A stretch of 64,000 nucleotides of DNA from Planctomonas sp. JC2975 (GTDB lineage: Bacteria; Actinomycetota; Actinomycetes; Actinomycetales; Microbacteriaceae), in the NCBI RefSeq assembly GCF_012985205.1, contig NZ_JABEKS010000001.1:2108001-2172000 (forward strand), written 5' to 3'. Positions within the stretch are counted from its first letter, which is position 1; each line of letters starts with the position of its first letter. Below, in pieces: positions 32,593-42,234 of the stretch. Under the pieces are notes generated by a model that saw only the letters and a list, made by a program, of their open reading frames with translations, had not been told where the DNA came from and did not search any database. The position numbers were made by a program, and so were the translations under genes.

Positions 32593-33393
32593 ATGACGCA
32601 ACGGCTGTTCACGCTTGCCGACGGACGCCGGATCGGGATCACGGTGCGGGGAGCCCAGGCGGCGATGCGGTGGGTGCTGATGTGCCATCCCACGCCGGGT
32701 GCGGGTGGGTTCGATCCGGATCCGCACCTCACCGAGCGCAGCGGACTGTCTGTCATCTCCCTCGATCGGCCCGGCTATGGGGCGTCCGATCCCTGGAGAG
32801 TCCCTCCGCAACCCTCGCCACTGCGCTGGGTCGAGGACGTGGACGCCTTCCTCGCGCAGTGCCGCAGCGATGCCGAGTCCCTCGGGCGCGTCGCCTACCG
32901 TGACCTCGCCGTGCTGGGCTGGCGCGAGGGATCCATCTTCGCCGCCGCATTCGCCGCCGCCTTTCGTGACGAGGTGGCCGCGGTGGCGCTCGTCGAGCCG
33001 ATGACGCTGCGCGCGGCCTCCTACGGCACTGAGACATCGGCCGTGTGGGCCGGCGAGCGACTGGCGCCGGACGTGGGCGCTGCGGATTCGCGGGATCCCG
33101 GGCTCACGTCGCGGCTGGAGCGCATGCTGAGCACGGCCGCCGAGCAGGGCGATGCCGGTCTGGATGCCGACCGTGCCGCGTTCAAGCAGAAGGTGCTTCG
33201 CGAGAGCCTCGACTCCGTGACGGCCCCCACTCTCGTGCTCGCTCGGAACACGAAGCAGCAGAGGCGGTCGGCACATGCGTACGCTCGGCGGCTGCGCGAC
33301 GTGCGGGTCGCCCTCTCAAACGCCGAGGTGCCTATCGCCGCGCACTGGGCCGGAATCATCACCCACCTCCAGGCCTTCGGAGCGCGCGGCTGA
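32593..33393 (+). CDS. Alpha/beta-hydrolase fold protein without the usual serine
   Basis: The oxyanion-side HPTPGAGG (32-39), LDRPGYGASD (58-67) and the nucleophile-elbow region LAVLGWREGSIFAAAF fit an alpha/beta hydrolase. In place of G-x-S-x-G the elbow reads G-W-R-E-G (109-113), with Arg111 at the position of the nucleophile. The acid is probably in the PTLVLARN region and a His is present in the last helix (AHWAGIITH). The protein may bind a ligand without hydrolysing it, or the serine may be displaced to S114. ATG follows GAGGAAAC. Confidence 0.65.
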   Translation: MTQRLFTLADGRRIGITVRGAQAAMRWVLMCHPTPGAGGFDPDPHLTERSGLSVISLDRPGYGASDPWRVPPQPSPLRWVEDVDAFLAQCRSDAESLGRVAYRDLAVLGWREGSIFAAAFAAAFRDEVAAVALVEPMTLRAASYGTETSAVWAGERLAPDVGAADSRDPGLTSRLERMLSTAAEQGDAGLDADRAAFKQKVLRESLDSVTAPTLVLARNTKQQRRSAHAYARRLRDVRVALSNAEVPIAAHWAGIITHLQAFGARG

Positions 33394-33731
33394 ACGTGTG
33401 CGACGTCGCCTCCCGGGCGACGAAAAGCGCATCGGCGCGGAGGACAGGGAACGCCCAGCCGGATCCGTGTCGGTGAGCAGGCGCACGATCGCGAGCACCG
33501 GACCGTGCGGTCTGTCGCACACTTTCGGACGCCGTGTCAAGGGCCAGCGCGTGCACCCTGTCGGCCCCTAACGTGTTCTTCGGGGGGCGCCCTCGGTACT
33601 TCGGAAGCAGCATCGTTCTCGGGTGACGATGCGCTCGAGGGAGATCGAGAAGGTCGCCGCGCGGGGCATGGGTTTCGTAGACCCGGCCCCGCGCGTTCGG
33701 TCTGGCGGCCGACCGGGAACGAGGGGTCGTC
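33394..33731 (+). other. Intergenic region before the MFS transporter
   Basis: No gene is supported. A hairpin CGTCGCC/GGCGACG (33404-33422) stands just behind the hydrolase stop, followed by AAAA and not a T-run, so termination on the plus strand is doubtful. The last 100 bases must hold the transporter promoter; no strong -35/-10 pair stands out. Confidence 0.35.
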
Positions 33732-35180
33732 ATGCCGCACAACGAGTTGAAGACCATCCGCACAGCGATTCCCGCCAGGCTGGACCGGCTGCCATGGTCG
33801 CGTTGGCACTGGATGGTGGTCATCGGCCTGGGAACGGTGTGGATCCTCGACGGCCTCGAAGTGACGATCGTCGGCGCCATCGCCGGCCGCCTCACCGAGG
33901 AGTCGAGCGGACTCGGACTCAGCGCGGGTGAGGTCGGGCTGGCAGCAGCGATCTATGTGGCCGGCGCCTGCGTCGGCGCCCTCGTCTTCGGCTACCTGAC
34001 CGACCGATTCGGCCGCAAGAAGCTGTTCATGATCACGCTCGGTCTCTACCTGCTCGCGACCGTGGCGACCGCTTTCTCGTTCTCGCCGATGTTCTTCTTC
34101 GTGTGCCGCTTCTTCACCGGCGCGGGGATCGGCGGGGAGTACTCCGCCATCAACTCGGCGATCGACGAACTGATCCCCGCCAAACGCCGTGGAGTGGTCG
34201 ACCTCGCCATCAACGGGTCGTACTGGCTGGGCACGGCGTTCGGCGCCATGCTCACCGTCGTGCTGCTGAACACGAGCATCTTCCCGGCGAATGTCGGATG
34301 GCGCCTCGCCTTCGGCCTCGGCGCGGTGCTCGGGCTGGTCATCCTGCTGGTGCGCCACAACGTCCCCGAATCCCCGCGCTGGATGTTCATCCACGGCCGC
34401 GACGAGGCCGCAGAGAAGGAAGTCGCGGAGATCGAGCACACGGTGGAGGAGGACACCGGCGAACCTCTGGAGGACGTCGGCGACGATCGCGCGATCGAGA
34501 TCAAGCAACGGAAGTCGACGGGATTCGGCGAGATCGTGCGCGTCGCGGTGACGAAGTATCCGAAGCGGTTCGTACTCGGACTGTCCCTCTTCATCGGACA
34601 GGCCTTCCTCTACAACGCCGTCTTCTTCACCTACGCGCTCGTGCTGACGACGCTTCTGCACGTTCCGGTCGACGTCGCTCCGTGGGCGCTCGTTCCCATC
34701 GCCGTGGGGAACTTCCTCGGTCCGCTGCTGCTCGGCAGGTTGTTCGACACCGTCGGACGCAGGGTGATGATCTCGGCCTCGTACATCACGAGCGGCGTGC
34801 TGCTGGTGGGCACGGGCATCCTCTTCGATCTGCGGCTCCTCGACGCGACCTGGCTCACGGTCTGCTGGGTGATCGTGTTCTTCTTCGCGTCGGCGGGCGC
34901 GAGCTCCGCCTACCTGACGGTGAGCGAGATCTTCCCGATGGAGACCAGGGCCATGGCGATCGCATTCTTCTATGCGGTCGGCACGGGCCTCGGCGGAATC
35001 GTCGGACCCTTGCTCTTCGGCCAGTTCGTCTCGATCGGCATCGGGGCCGTCGCTGTCGGATACTTCATCGGCGCCGCGCTCATGATCGCCGCGGGCCTCG
35101 TCGAGGTCTTCCTCGGCGTGGATGCGGAGAACGAGTCGCTGGAAGACATCGCGGAGCCGCTTTCCAAGGCGGATGCGTGA
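33732..35180 (+). CDS. MFS transporter, sugar/metabolite:proton symporter type
   Basis: 482 residues with twelve predicted helices. The first loop carries [13 protein letters not shown] (motif A of the family), helix 4-5 has [20 protein letters not shown], and the long central loop begins with [15 protein letters not shown], the PESPRW signature of the sugar porter/metabolite symporter group. The second half repeats motif A as [10 protein letters not shown]. The substrate cannot be told. The gene stands alone; its 3' end converges with the small gene at 35206. Confidence 0.8.
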   Translation: MPHNELKTIRTAIPARLDRLPWSRWHWMVVIGLGTVWILDGLEVTIVGAIAGRLTEESSGLGLSAGEVGLAAAIYVAGACVGALVFGYLTDRFGRKKLFMITLGLYLLATVATAFSFSPMFFFVCRFFTGAGIGGEYSAINSAIDELIPAKRRGVVDLAINGSYWLGTAFGAMLTVVLLNTSIFPANVGWRLAFGLGAVLGLVILLVRHNVPESPRWMFIHGRDEAAEKEVAEIEHTVEEDTGEPLEDVGDDRAIEIKQRKSTGFGEIVRVAVTKYPKRFVLGLSLFIGQAFLYNAVFFTYALVLTTLLHVPVDVAPWALVPIAVGNFLGPLLLGRLFDTVGRRVMISASYITSGVLLVGTGILFDLRLLDATWLTVCWVIVFFFASAGASSAYLTVSEIFPMETRAMAIAFFYAVGTGLGGIVGPLLFGQFVSIGIGAVAVGYFIGAALMIAAGLVEVFLGVDAENESLEDIAEPLSKADA

Positions 35181-35205
35181 CCGTCACACCGCGGACCGCT
35201 CGACC

Positions 35206-35466
35206 TCAGTGGTCGCGCAGCATGTGGATGACTTCGCCCTTCGTCTTGTGCGAGTACCCGTGGAGTCCGAGGTCCTTGGCCTTGTGACGCAGGTCTGTCA
35301 CCGTCCACTCCTCGTACGGCTCCGACTTGCCGCCCTTGCGCCCCACACTGCTGCGACCGCGCTTCGCCGCCGCGTTCGAGATGCGCGCCGCCTTCTGCTT
35401 CGACGCGCCGTCCTCACGCAGCTCCTCGTACATCTTCGGGTCCTTGAGACTGGGTTGCCGTGGCAT
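35206..35466 (-). CDS. Small basic protein with SAP/Rho-N-like end
   Basis: From the ATG at 35466 (86 residues) the product begins PRQPSLKDPKMYEELRED, followed by a basic stretch KQKAARISNAAAKRGRSSVG. It ends with WTVTDLRHKAKDLGLHGYSH and KGEVIHMLRDH, the helix-extended-helix pattern of SAP/Rho-N nucleic-acid-binding modules. Such proteins are common in actinobacteria and may be nucleoid- or stress-associated. The frame open to 35667 is Arg/Pro-rich and not part of the gene. Confidence 0.75.
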   Translation of the reverse strand: MPRQPSLKDPKMYEELREDGASKQKAARISNAAAKRGRSSVGRKGGKSEPYEEWTVTDLRHKAKDLGLHGYSHKTKGEVIHMLRDH

Positions 35467-35623
35467 TGCGTCCTCCGTTCTCGTGCGGTGAGTCGGCCCA
35501 CCGGTGCCTGCAAGTGATCGACGGTACGCGCCGACGGGTCCGACCCGAACGGGTTGACATCTCGCAGCTGGTTGCGCACGAGCGTCGGATCCGTGCGGTC
35601 TCTCCGGCCTTCGACCTCTGGGA

Positions 35624-36748
35624 TCACGACTTCCATTCGGCGGTGCGGAACTCCCGTCCTCCGCCACTCAGTCGCAGACCGTGGCCCTCGGCGGACGGGT
35701 CGGGCACGAGGCATCCATCGACGAGCTCCGGAACACCGTCGAACAGAAGCGGCTCGATCAGCGCGTGGTCGTGGAAGTACTCGACGTGCACCGCAGGCTC
35801 CGCGGATGCCGCCAGCGAGGCATGCAGCGCCGGCGCGGTGTGCGCGCTGAGCGGGATGCCCCTGGCCACGCACTGCTGCGCGGCGCCGGCGAAGCCGATC
35901 ACGCCGCCGCAGCGGGTGGCATCCGCCTGGAGCACGTCGACCGCGCCGGCTTCCAACAGCAGACGGAAGTCGGCGGGGACGTACGCGTATTCGCCCGCCG
36001 CGATGTGCATTCCGGCGGGGGCGCGATCGCGGATCAGGCGCAGCCCGTCCAGGTCGTCGCTCGAGACCGGCTCCTCGAACCAGGTGACGCGGGCCTCCCC
36101 GGAGAATCGTTCGGCGAGCGCCAGCGCCTGCTTGCGGTCGTAGGCGCCGTTCGCGTCGGCGAACAGTTCTACGGAGTCGCCGACGGCGGAGCGGGCAGCG
36201 CGTACTCGGTCGACGTCGGCGGCGGCATCCGTTCCGACCTTCATCTTCATCGCGCTGACGCCCTTCTCCGCCCATGCCGCGAACTGGCGCGCCAGTCGGT
36301 CGTCGGTGTAGCTCGTGAATCCGCCGCTTCCATACACCGGGATGCGATCACGCGCAGCGCCCAGCAGCCCGAGCAGCGACACCCCGAGAAGCCTGGCCTT
36401 CAGGTCGTGGAGGGCCACGTCCATTGCGGAGACAGCGCTCGCCGTAATGCCGCACCAGCCCGCATTGCGCAGAGACCGCGCCATCGCCCAGAAGATCTCG
36501 GTGGTGGCCAGCGAGTCGCACCCCAGCACGACGGGAGCGAGGATCTCGCGGACCACGTCGAGCGCCGCGGGAGACGTGTAGGCATAGCCGAGGCCTGTGG
36601 CGCCGGCCGCATCGACCTCGACCACGAGCACACCCGTCGAGTCCCACGTGGCGGTGCCGTCCGATTCGGCGACGGGCTCGCCTCCGAACGTCGTGGGAAC
36701 GACATACGTGCAGGCGCGCACGCTCGACACCGTCGCCTCGGCGATCAT
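35624..36748 (-). CDS. Mandelate racemase/muconate-lactonising (enolase-superfamily) enzyme
   Basis: From the ATG at 36748 (374 residues) all superfamily landmarks are seen: Lys168-x-Lys170 (MKMKVG), metal ligands Asp198 (FADANGAYD), Glu224 (WFEEP) and the AAGEYAY region (Glu252), and a His303 in LSAHTAPALHA. The K-x-K base with a C-terminal His suits mandelate-racemase or sugar-acid dehydratase chemistry. The upstream extension of the open frame overlaps the TPP-enzyme gene in another frame and is rejected. It is the last gene of a minus-strand cluster with GMC and gluconate-dehydrogenase-like genes, so a sugar acid is a reasonable substrate guess. Confidence 0.8.
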   Translation of the reverse strand: MIAEATVSSVRACTYVVPTTFGGEPVAESDGTATWDSTGVLVVEVDAAGATGLGYAYTSPAALDVVREILAPVVLGCDSLATTEIFWAMARSLRNAGWCGITASAVSAMDVALHDLKARLLGVSLLGLLGAARDRIPVYGSGGFTSYTDDRLARQFAAWAEKGVSAMKMKVGTDAAADVDRVRAARSAVGDSVELFADANGAYDRKQALALAERFSGEARVTWFEEPVSSDDLDGLRLIRDRAPAGMHIAAGEYAYVPADFRLLLEAGAVDVLQADATRCGGVIGFAGAAQQCVARGIPLSAHTAPALHASLAASAEPAVHVEYFHDHALIEPLLFDGVPELVDGCLVPDPSAEGHGLRLSGGGREFRTAEWKS

Positions 36749-36812
36749 GTCGGCTCGCACTCCCGTGCCATCGGCCGTTCTTCCTCGAGCGCCGCCTCGT
36801 GTGCCTCCGGGG

Positions 36813-38666
36813 TCACCGGCCGCCCCCGTCCTTCGCGTCTGCTCTGTGCAGGTGCAGCGCACCTTTGACGCGCTCCAGGCCCTCGGCGGCGAGCGCCGCA
36901 GTCGAGTCCCGGATGACGTCGAACTCGAACGGATCGCCCTTCAACAGGGCGAGCCCGGTGTTCTTGGCGTACTCCTTGGTGATGTGCGGCGGGAGCGGCG
37001 GGATGCTGCGACTCACGATCGCGTCGATGATGGTCACGCCGTCGAAGGCGAGAGCGGTCTCGATCGCCGACGCGGCATCCTCGTCCTTCTCCACTCTGAT
37101 GCCCTGGAACCCGAGCAGCCGCGCGTAGCCGGCATAGTCGACGGACTCGATGTCTTGGGCGGTTCGCCACACCGGATTCGCATCCTCGGTGCGCATCTCC
37201 CACGACACCTGGCCCAGGTCGTCGTTGTGCATCACGAGCACGACGAAGGTCTTGTCGGCGAATCGGTCCAGGTGCTTCTTCACCGTGATCAGCTCGTTCA
37301 TGCCCAGCATCTGGAAGGCTCCGTCGCCGATGGTGCACACGACCGGCCGCTCCGGGTACGCGAACTTCGCCGCCACGGCGTACGGCATCGCCGCGAGCAT
37401 GGTGGCCAGACGTCCGGAGAGGTCGCCGCGCATGCCACGTCGGAACCGCATGTGGTGGGCGTACCAGTCGGCCGTAGTGCCGGCATCCGCCGTCACGATC
37501 ACGCCGTCGGGCAGACGTCGGCCGAGTTCGTGGAAGAAGCGTCGAGGATTCGCGCCGTCGTCGTAGGCGACCATGGCCTGTGCCTCTTCCTCGTGCTCCC
37601 AGCCACGCATCTGCTCGGCGACATCGCGCTGCCACGACAGGTCGTCCGTTGTCGTGAGCAGCGGGATCAGCGCCTCCAGCGTGGCCTTCACATCGCCCCA
37701 GAGATTGACCTCGGTCGGATACCGCACGCCCAGCTGCTCGGGCTTCAGGTCCACCTGGATCGCCCGCGCCGAGCCCGTTGGCGGCAGGAACTCGCCGTAC
37801 GGGTAGTTGGTGCCGAGCATGACGAGCGTGTCGCAGTCCTGCACCTGGTGCAGGCTCGGCAGCGTGCCGAGCAGTCCGAGCTGCTGCGTGTGATGAGGGA
37901 CGTCGCCGGGGATCACATCCTTGCCGCGCAGCGCGGTGATGATGCCGGCGCCGGCGAGGTCCGCTGCCCGCAGCACCTCCTCCGTCGCCCCGCGCGCGCC
38001 GGCGCCGACGAGGAAGGTGACCTTCTCGCCGGCATTGATGATGTCGGCGGCCTTCTGCAACTGCTCCGCCGGCGGAGTGATCGCCGTTGATACCGGAACG
38101 CGGCTGGCGCGCGACACCCAGTGCGCGACCGGCGGAGTCACGGCCTTCATCGCCTGCACATCGTGCGGGACGATCACGACGGCCGGTTGGAGCCGGGCCT
38201 TCGCGGTGCGGAAGGCGGTGTCGACCACGACCTCGGCCTGCGCAGGGCTCACGATGGTGTGCACGTAACACGCGACATCCTGGAACACCCGTTCGAGGTT
38301 GCTCTCCTGCTGGGTAAACGTGCCGAGAGCGTCGAGACCCTGCTGGCCGACGATCGCGACCACCGGCTGGTTGTCCATCTGCGCGTCGTACAGGCCGTTC
38401 AGCAGGTGGAACCCTCCAGGGCTCGAGGTGGCGACGCACACGCCGACCTCGCCCGTCCACTTCGCGTGCGCCGTTGCCATCAGCGCACAGATCTCCTCAT
38501 GTGTCGGACGGATGTACTCGATGCCGCCTTCGTCGTCCGCCTCGCGCTCCGCCTTGCCCAGCGCGCCGTCGAATGCGCCGATGCCGTCTCCCGGGAAACC
38601 GAAGACGCGATGAACGCCCCAGTCCTTCAGCCGTTGGATGATGACGTCGCTGACCGTCTCAGCCAT
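36813..38666 (-). CDS. Thiamine-diphosphate enzyme, pyruvate oxidase/acetolactate synthase type
   Basis: The 617-residue protein has the three domains of this family. The N-terminal PYR domain starts FGFPGDGIGAF and holds the catalytic Glu in PTHEEICALMAT (about 56). The middle domain has VGAGARGATEEVL. The C-terminal PP domain holds the ThDP/Mg motif IGDGAFQMLGMNELITVKKH, ending with HNDDL. The family includes pyruvate oxidase, pyruvate:quinone dehydrogenase and acetolactate synthase; the long Arg/Glu-rich insert near 340 and the isolation from ilv genes argue against acetolactate synthase. It lies 42 bases after the GMC oxidoreductase gene in the same orientation. Confidence 0.8.
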   Translation of the reverse strand: MAETVSDVIIQRLKDWGVHRVFGFPGDGIGAFDGALGKAEREADDEGGIEYIRPTHEEICALMATAHAKWTGEVGVCVATSSPGGFHLLNGLYDAQMDNQPVVAIVGQQGLDALGTFTQQESNLERVFQDVACYVHTIVSPAQAEVVVDTAFRTAKARLQPAVVIVPHDVQAMKAVTPPVAHWVSRASRVPVSTAITPPAEQLQKAADIINAGEKVTFLVGAGARGATEEVLRAADLAGAGIITALRGKDVIPGDVPHHTQQLGLLGTLPSLHQVQDCDTLVMLGTNYPYGEFLPPTGSARAIQVDLKPEQLGVRYPTEVNLWGDVKATLEALIPLLTTTDDLSWQRDVAEQMRGWEHEEEAQAMVAYDDGANPRRFFHELGRRLPDGVIVTADAGTTADWYAHHMRFRRGMRGDLSGRLATMLAAMPYAVAAKFAYPERPVVCTIGDGAFQMLGMNELITVKKHLDRFADKTFVVLVMHNDDLGQVSWEMRTEDANPVWRTAQDIESVDYAGYARLLGFQGIRVEKDEDAASAIETALAFDGVTIIDAIVSRSIPPLPPHITKEYAKNTGLALLKGDPFEFDVIRDSTAALAAEGLERVKGALHLHRADAKDGGGR

Positions 38667-38708
38667 GTCGTTCCTCCTTCATATGAACTCTCTGGCAACC
38701 GTCCGCCC

Positions 38709-40328
38709 CTAGCTCCGGCGCGCCATCCGGTCCGCCGCTCGCGCAGCGACGGCCATGATCGTGAGCGCCGGATTCGCGCTGCCCTGCGTGGGGAGCACGC
38801 TGCCGTCGGTGATGTACAGGTTCGGGATCGCGAACGTGCGGCAGTCGGCATCCACGACGCCGTGCCGCTCGTCCGCCGCCATCCGGGCGCCGCCGACGAG
38901 ATGCGCGTAGCGGTTGATGGTGATCACCTCGTCGGCGTCCGCCGCCTTCAGGATGCGTTCCATGACGGCGGTCGCGGCGTCCATCACCTTGCGGTCGTTT
39001 TCGCACTGGCTGTAGGCGAAGTGGGCGATCGGCATACCGTGCCGGTCCGTCTCGTCGGCGAGGGTGACCCGGTTGTCCGCCTGCGGCAGGAACTCGCACA
39101 GCGCGCCGAGGACCGCCCAGTGCACGTAGTCGCTCATGTAGTTGCGGAACTCCGTGCCCCAGTAGCCCTGCGCCATCACGTGCTCCGCCCAGGTGATGGG
39201 CAGTGGCGAGACCGTCTGCACCGAGAAGCCGCGCTTGTAGGGCTTGCTCGGATCCGTCTCGTAGAACTCCTCGGTGCTCACCTCGGGAGGCGGCGCCTTG
39301 TACATGCGGATCTCCTCGTCGAACCGTCCGGCGGTCTGCGGCGCGCCCTGCACCATCACGTACCGGCCGACCTGGTCGTGGTCGTTGCACAGCCCGTCGG
39401 GGAACCGTGCCGACGCCGAATTGAGCAGGAGACGAGGTGTCTCGATGGCGTATCCGGCGACGATGACGACGGATGCCCGCTGGAACCGCTCGAGCCCGTC
39501 CCGCACGTACCGCACCCCCGTCGCCCGACCGGTGAGGTCGTCCACGCCGATAGCGGTCACCATGCAGTCTGGACGCACCTCCGCGCCATGTGCGATGGCA
39601 TCCGGAATGTGCGTGATGAGCGGTGAGGCCTTCGCGTTCACCTTGCAGCCCTGCAGGCAGAAGCCGCGGTAGATGCAGTGCGCGCGGTGGCCGAACCGCC
39701 CGCTGGGGATGGCGACCGGCCCGACCTTCACCCGGATGCCGGCGCGCTCCGCCCCGCGCATGAACACCTCGCCATTGCCTCCCACCGGATGCGGCCGGTG
39801 CGGGTACCCGTGCGGATCTCCCCACGGCCAGTGCTCACCTGCCACTGGCAGTTCCTCTTCGAGCCGTTCGTAGTATCCGCGCAGCTGCTCGTAATGGATC
39901 GGCCAGTCGGCGCCCACGCCGTCCACCGTGAAGGTGTGGAAGTCGCTGGGGTGGAAGCGCGGCGTGTATCCGGCGTAGTGCACCATGGATCCGCCGACGC
40001 CCCGACCGGAGTTGTTCGAGCCGAGCGGCACCGGATCGGATCCGCCGATCTCCCGCGGTTCCGTCCAGTACAGCTGGTGCGAAGCGGCCTCGTCGCTGAC
40101 CCAGTCCTCTTCCGGATCCCAGAACGGCCCGGCGTCGAGTGCGGCGACCCGCCAGCCGAAGCGCGCGAGTCGCTGGAGCATCGTCGAGCCGCCCGCGCCG
40201 CAGCCCACGATGACGGCGTCGAGCTCGTCGCCGTCGTCGAATCGCCGCATTCTCTGGCGCAGGGTGTCGTCGACTGCGCCTTCCGGCGTCAGCAGCCAGG
40301 CGGACTCGTTGCGCTCTTCGACGCTCAT
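38709..40328 (-). CDS. GMC-family oxidoreductase (large subunit)
   Basis: 539 residues with the FAD-binding start LDAVIVGCGAGGSTMLQRLA (about 36-55), the GMC segment SGRGVGGSMVHYAGYTPRF, a CIYRGFCLQGCKVNAK Cys cluster and the C-terminal LYITDGSVLPTQGSANPALT signature. The active-site His is probably in NRYAHLVGGAR. This is the type that works with a gluconate-2-dehydrogenase subunit-3-like partner to oxidise sugars or polyols. That partner's stop overlaps this gene's ATG by four bases (ATGA). It has no signal peptide of its own. Confidence 0.85.
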   Translation of the reverse strand: MSVEERNESAWLLTPEGAVDDTLRQRMRRFDDGDELDAVIVGCGAGGSTMLQRLARFGWRVAALDAGPFWDPEEDWVSDEAASHQLYWTEPREIGGSDPVPLGSNNSGRGVGGSMVHYAGYTPRFHPSDFHTFTVDGVGADWPIHYEQLRGYYERLEEELPVAGEHWPWGDPHGYPHRPHPVGGNGEVFMRGAERAGIRVKVGPVAIPSGRFGHRAHCIYRGFCLQGCKVNAKASPLITHIPDAIAHGAEVRPDCMVTAIGVDDLTGRATGVRYVRDGLERFQRASVVIVAGYAIETPRLLLNSASARFPDGLCNDHDQVGRYVMVQGAPQTAGRFDEEIRMYKAPPPEVSTEEFYETDPSKPYKRGFSVQTVSPLPITWAEHVMAQGYWGTEFRNYMSDYVHWAVLGALCEFLPQADNRVTLADETDRHGMPIAHFAYSQCENDRKVMDAATAVMERILKAADADEVITINRYAHLVGGARMAADERHGVVDADCRTFAIPNLYITDGSVLPTQGSANPALTIMAVAARAADRMARRS

Positions 40329-41137
40329 CGACCGCCTTCTCCGTTGCGCTCGTCCGTGTCGTCACCACCGGTCGAAGCACGACCCGCCCGACCCGTCGCG
40401 TCCTGCGAGCCACCGTCCCCCGTCCGGCCGACGTTCTCGGCTGCGCCGGTACCGCGCGCGCGGCGCTCGGGACCAGGACGACGCAGCGGATCGTCGTGCG
40501 GTCGCACGTCCTTCACTTCGAACGGCTCGCGCTTGTCGACGCCGAGGGCTTTGTAGCCGCGCGGATACGCGGGCCCGGGAAAGCCGATCTCGTTCCACAC
40601 GGCGGGATGCGAGTAGAACGCCGTCGCCGCGTACCTCGTCCACAATCCCCACACCTGCGCGGGCGGCAGCCCATGCCAGCGGTCGTCTCCCCACGTGCGC
40701 ACGGCCTCGAGGAGCTCGCACTGATCCTCGTCCGGGCACGCCGCGAAATCGTGCCCGAAGCGAGCGTGGGCATCCTCATTCAGGGCACCGAGGGTCGCGG
40801 GCCACGCCTCCCGGTCGGGCGGCATGGTGTCGAAGTGCCAGCCGTCGGTCTGGTTCTCGGCGAGCCGCGCATCCACCATCCGCGCCAGGTCGACCGTCTC
40901 GTCACCGGATTCCGAACCTTGGCCCATCAGCCGGTCGAGCAGGCATTTCGCGGTGGACTCCTGCACGCGATCGAAGAAGCGGATGGCCGGCTGCCCGTGC
41001 AGCCGATCGTGCAGCGCCGCCCTCGTTGCGCCGTCCCAGTGGGGTTCCTGCTCCATGACATCGAACCCGGGGAAACGTCCTCCCCCATCCTCTGCATGCA
41101 GCGGCAGAGGACGGGTGGTCGTGTGGCGCGGGGTCAC
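40325..41137 (-). CDS. Gluconate 2-dehydrogenase subunit 3-like protein
   Basis: From the GTG at 41137 (270 residues) the product contains the subunit-3 pattern: FFDRVQESTAKCLLDRLMGQ, VDLARMVDARL, then WGLWTRYAATAFYSHPAVWN and GPAYPRGYKAL. No Tat signal is seen, unlike many relatives. The last 60 residues are charged and probably disordered. The start overlaps the stop of the membrane-protein gene (GTGA) and the stop overlaps the GMC start, so three genes are translationally coupled. It probably stabilises or docks the GMC subunit. The open frame to 41734 is an artefact of overlap. Confidence 0.75.
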   Translation of the reverse strand: MTPRHTTTRPLPLHAEDGGGRFPGFDVMEQEPHWDGATRAALHDRLHGQPAIRFFDRVQESTAKCLLDRLMGQGSESGDETVDLARMVDARLAENQTDGWHFDTMPPDREAWPATLGALNEDAHARFGHDFAACPDEDQCELLEAVRTWGDDRWHGLPPAQVWGLWTRYAATAFYSHPAVWNEIGFPGPAYPRGYKALGVDKREPFEVKDVRPHDDPLRRPGPERRARGTGAAENVGRTGDGGSQDATGRAGRASTGGDDTDERNGEGGR

Positions 41138-41685
41138 TGCTCCCTCCGCAGCACTGCAGCGAGCAGTCCCATGCCACCAACGAGTGTGACCAGCAGCGGC
41201 GCCAACAGTGGCGGCCCCATCTCCATGTTGTAGCGGAAGTTGCGCCAGCCGCCAGGCTTCTGATGGATGCCCCTGGCATGCAGCCACACACCCTGAACCC
41301 CGTTGGCGAGAATGATCGCCGCCGCCAAGGGAAGCGCCGTCTTCGCCAGCCGATGGCTCGCGTAGCCCGCGACACCTGCAGCGACCCCGATCGGTCCCGT
41401 CACGATAGGCGCCCACATCCACGGGTCGCCGAAGCTCGCCTTGTCGTGCTCGAAGTAGATCTCCGCAGTCGTCACAGCCGCACCAACGGCCGTCAAGGCA
41501 GCCAGGGTGCGTTCGAAGCGGCCGTGCCGCACATCGCGCACGAACCGGTCGATGCCGAAGGCTGCGCCGGCGACCGGATGGCCCTTCGCACCGTGTCGCC
41601 GGGTGTCGAGCAATGCGCGGCGTGATGGCATCCGGCCGCCGAACCTGTGGATGCCGGCGAGCGGATGATTCGCCGAAGTGGTCAT
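41134..41685 (-). CDS. Membrane protein heading the GMC operon
   Basis: 183 residues with four predicted helices: TLAALTAVGAAVTTAEIYFE, IVTGPIGVAAGVAGYASH, ALPLAAAIILANGVQGVWLH and LLAPLLVTLVGGMGLLAAVL. The cytosolic N-terminus is basic. A conserved WRNFRYNMEMGPP stands before the last helix. Similar proteins accompany GMC/subunit-3 pairs in other actinobacteria as I recall; they could receive electrons or anchor the complex. The operon probably starts from the 80 bases upstream. Confidence 0.65.
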   Translation of the reverse strand: MTTSANHPLAGIHRFGGRMPSRRALLDTRRHGAKGHPVAGAAFGIDRFVRDVRHGRFERTLAALTAVGAAVTTAEIYFEHDKASFGDPWMWAPIVTGPIGVAAGVAGYASHRLAKTALPLAAAIILANGVQGVWLHARGIHQKPGGWRNFRYNMEMGPPLLAPLLVTLVGGMGLLAAVLRREQ

Positions 41686-41767
41686 AGTCGCCAGCGTCGA
41701 CGTCTCCCGAGACTCTGTCGAGCGGTTGCGTCACCGTCGGGAGCGTTGTAGGAGCGACGCCCGCAGA

Positions 41768-41950
41768 TCAATCGGCGGGACCGCCGGAGGCGGTGTCCTC
41801 TTGGGTTTCGGGATCCTTGTCGGGCCTGGGCCGCGCGGCCTCGACCTCGTCGGCGTCGCGTCGAGCATCCGGCTCAGGAGCCGGCGGATCCGTCGCCTCC
41901 AAGGGCTCAGTACGGATGTCGGGATCCGGCTGTCCACCTGTGTGCGTCAT
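41768..41950 (-). CDS. Small acidic disordered protein (60 aa)
   Basis: The ATG at 41950 opens a 60-residue frame of Asp, Glu, Pro and Thr (TEPLEATDPPAPEPDARRDA) without hydrophobic residues; it is intrinsically disordered. The codon pattern is typical of the genome and AAGGAGC stands before the ATG. No function can be assigned. It lies upstream of the GMC operon in the same orientation. Confidence 0.5.
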   Translation of the reverse strand: MTHTGGQPDPDIRTEPLEATDPPAPEPDARRDADEVEAARPRPDKDPETQEDTASGGPAD

Positions 41951-42234
41951 GGTGCGGCTCCTTCCGATCGATCGTCGATCACCAGCTGACCTCGGATCGG
42001 CCGCCCAGAGCAGTGGTTGCGGACCTCGACGAGCGCGCGCATACTGCCGGGCCACCTCTGAGGAGCCGAGGCACCCCTGAGGATCGGCTCTCGGGCGGGC
42101 TCCGTCGGATCCGCCACGGGCAGCCGTTCGATCGGCGAGACGCGGCACGAGCCGGTTCGGCCAGATGTGAAGCACACTCAGGGCCGATCTGGCAAGGGGT
42201 TCCGCCGAAAGGCCCCGATGGGGAGAGTGACGGC

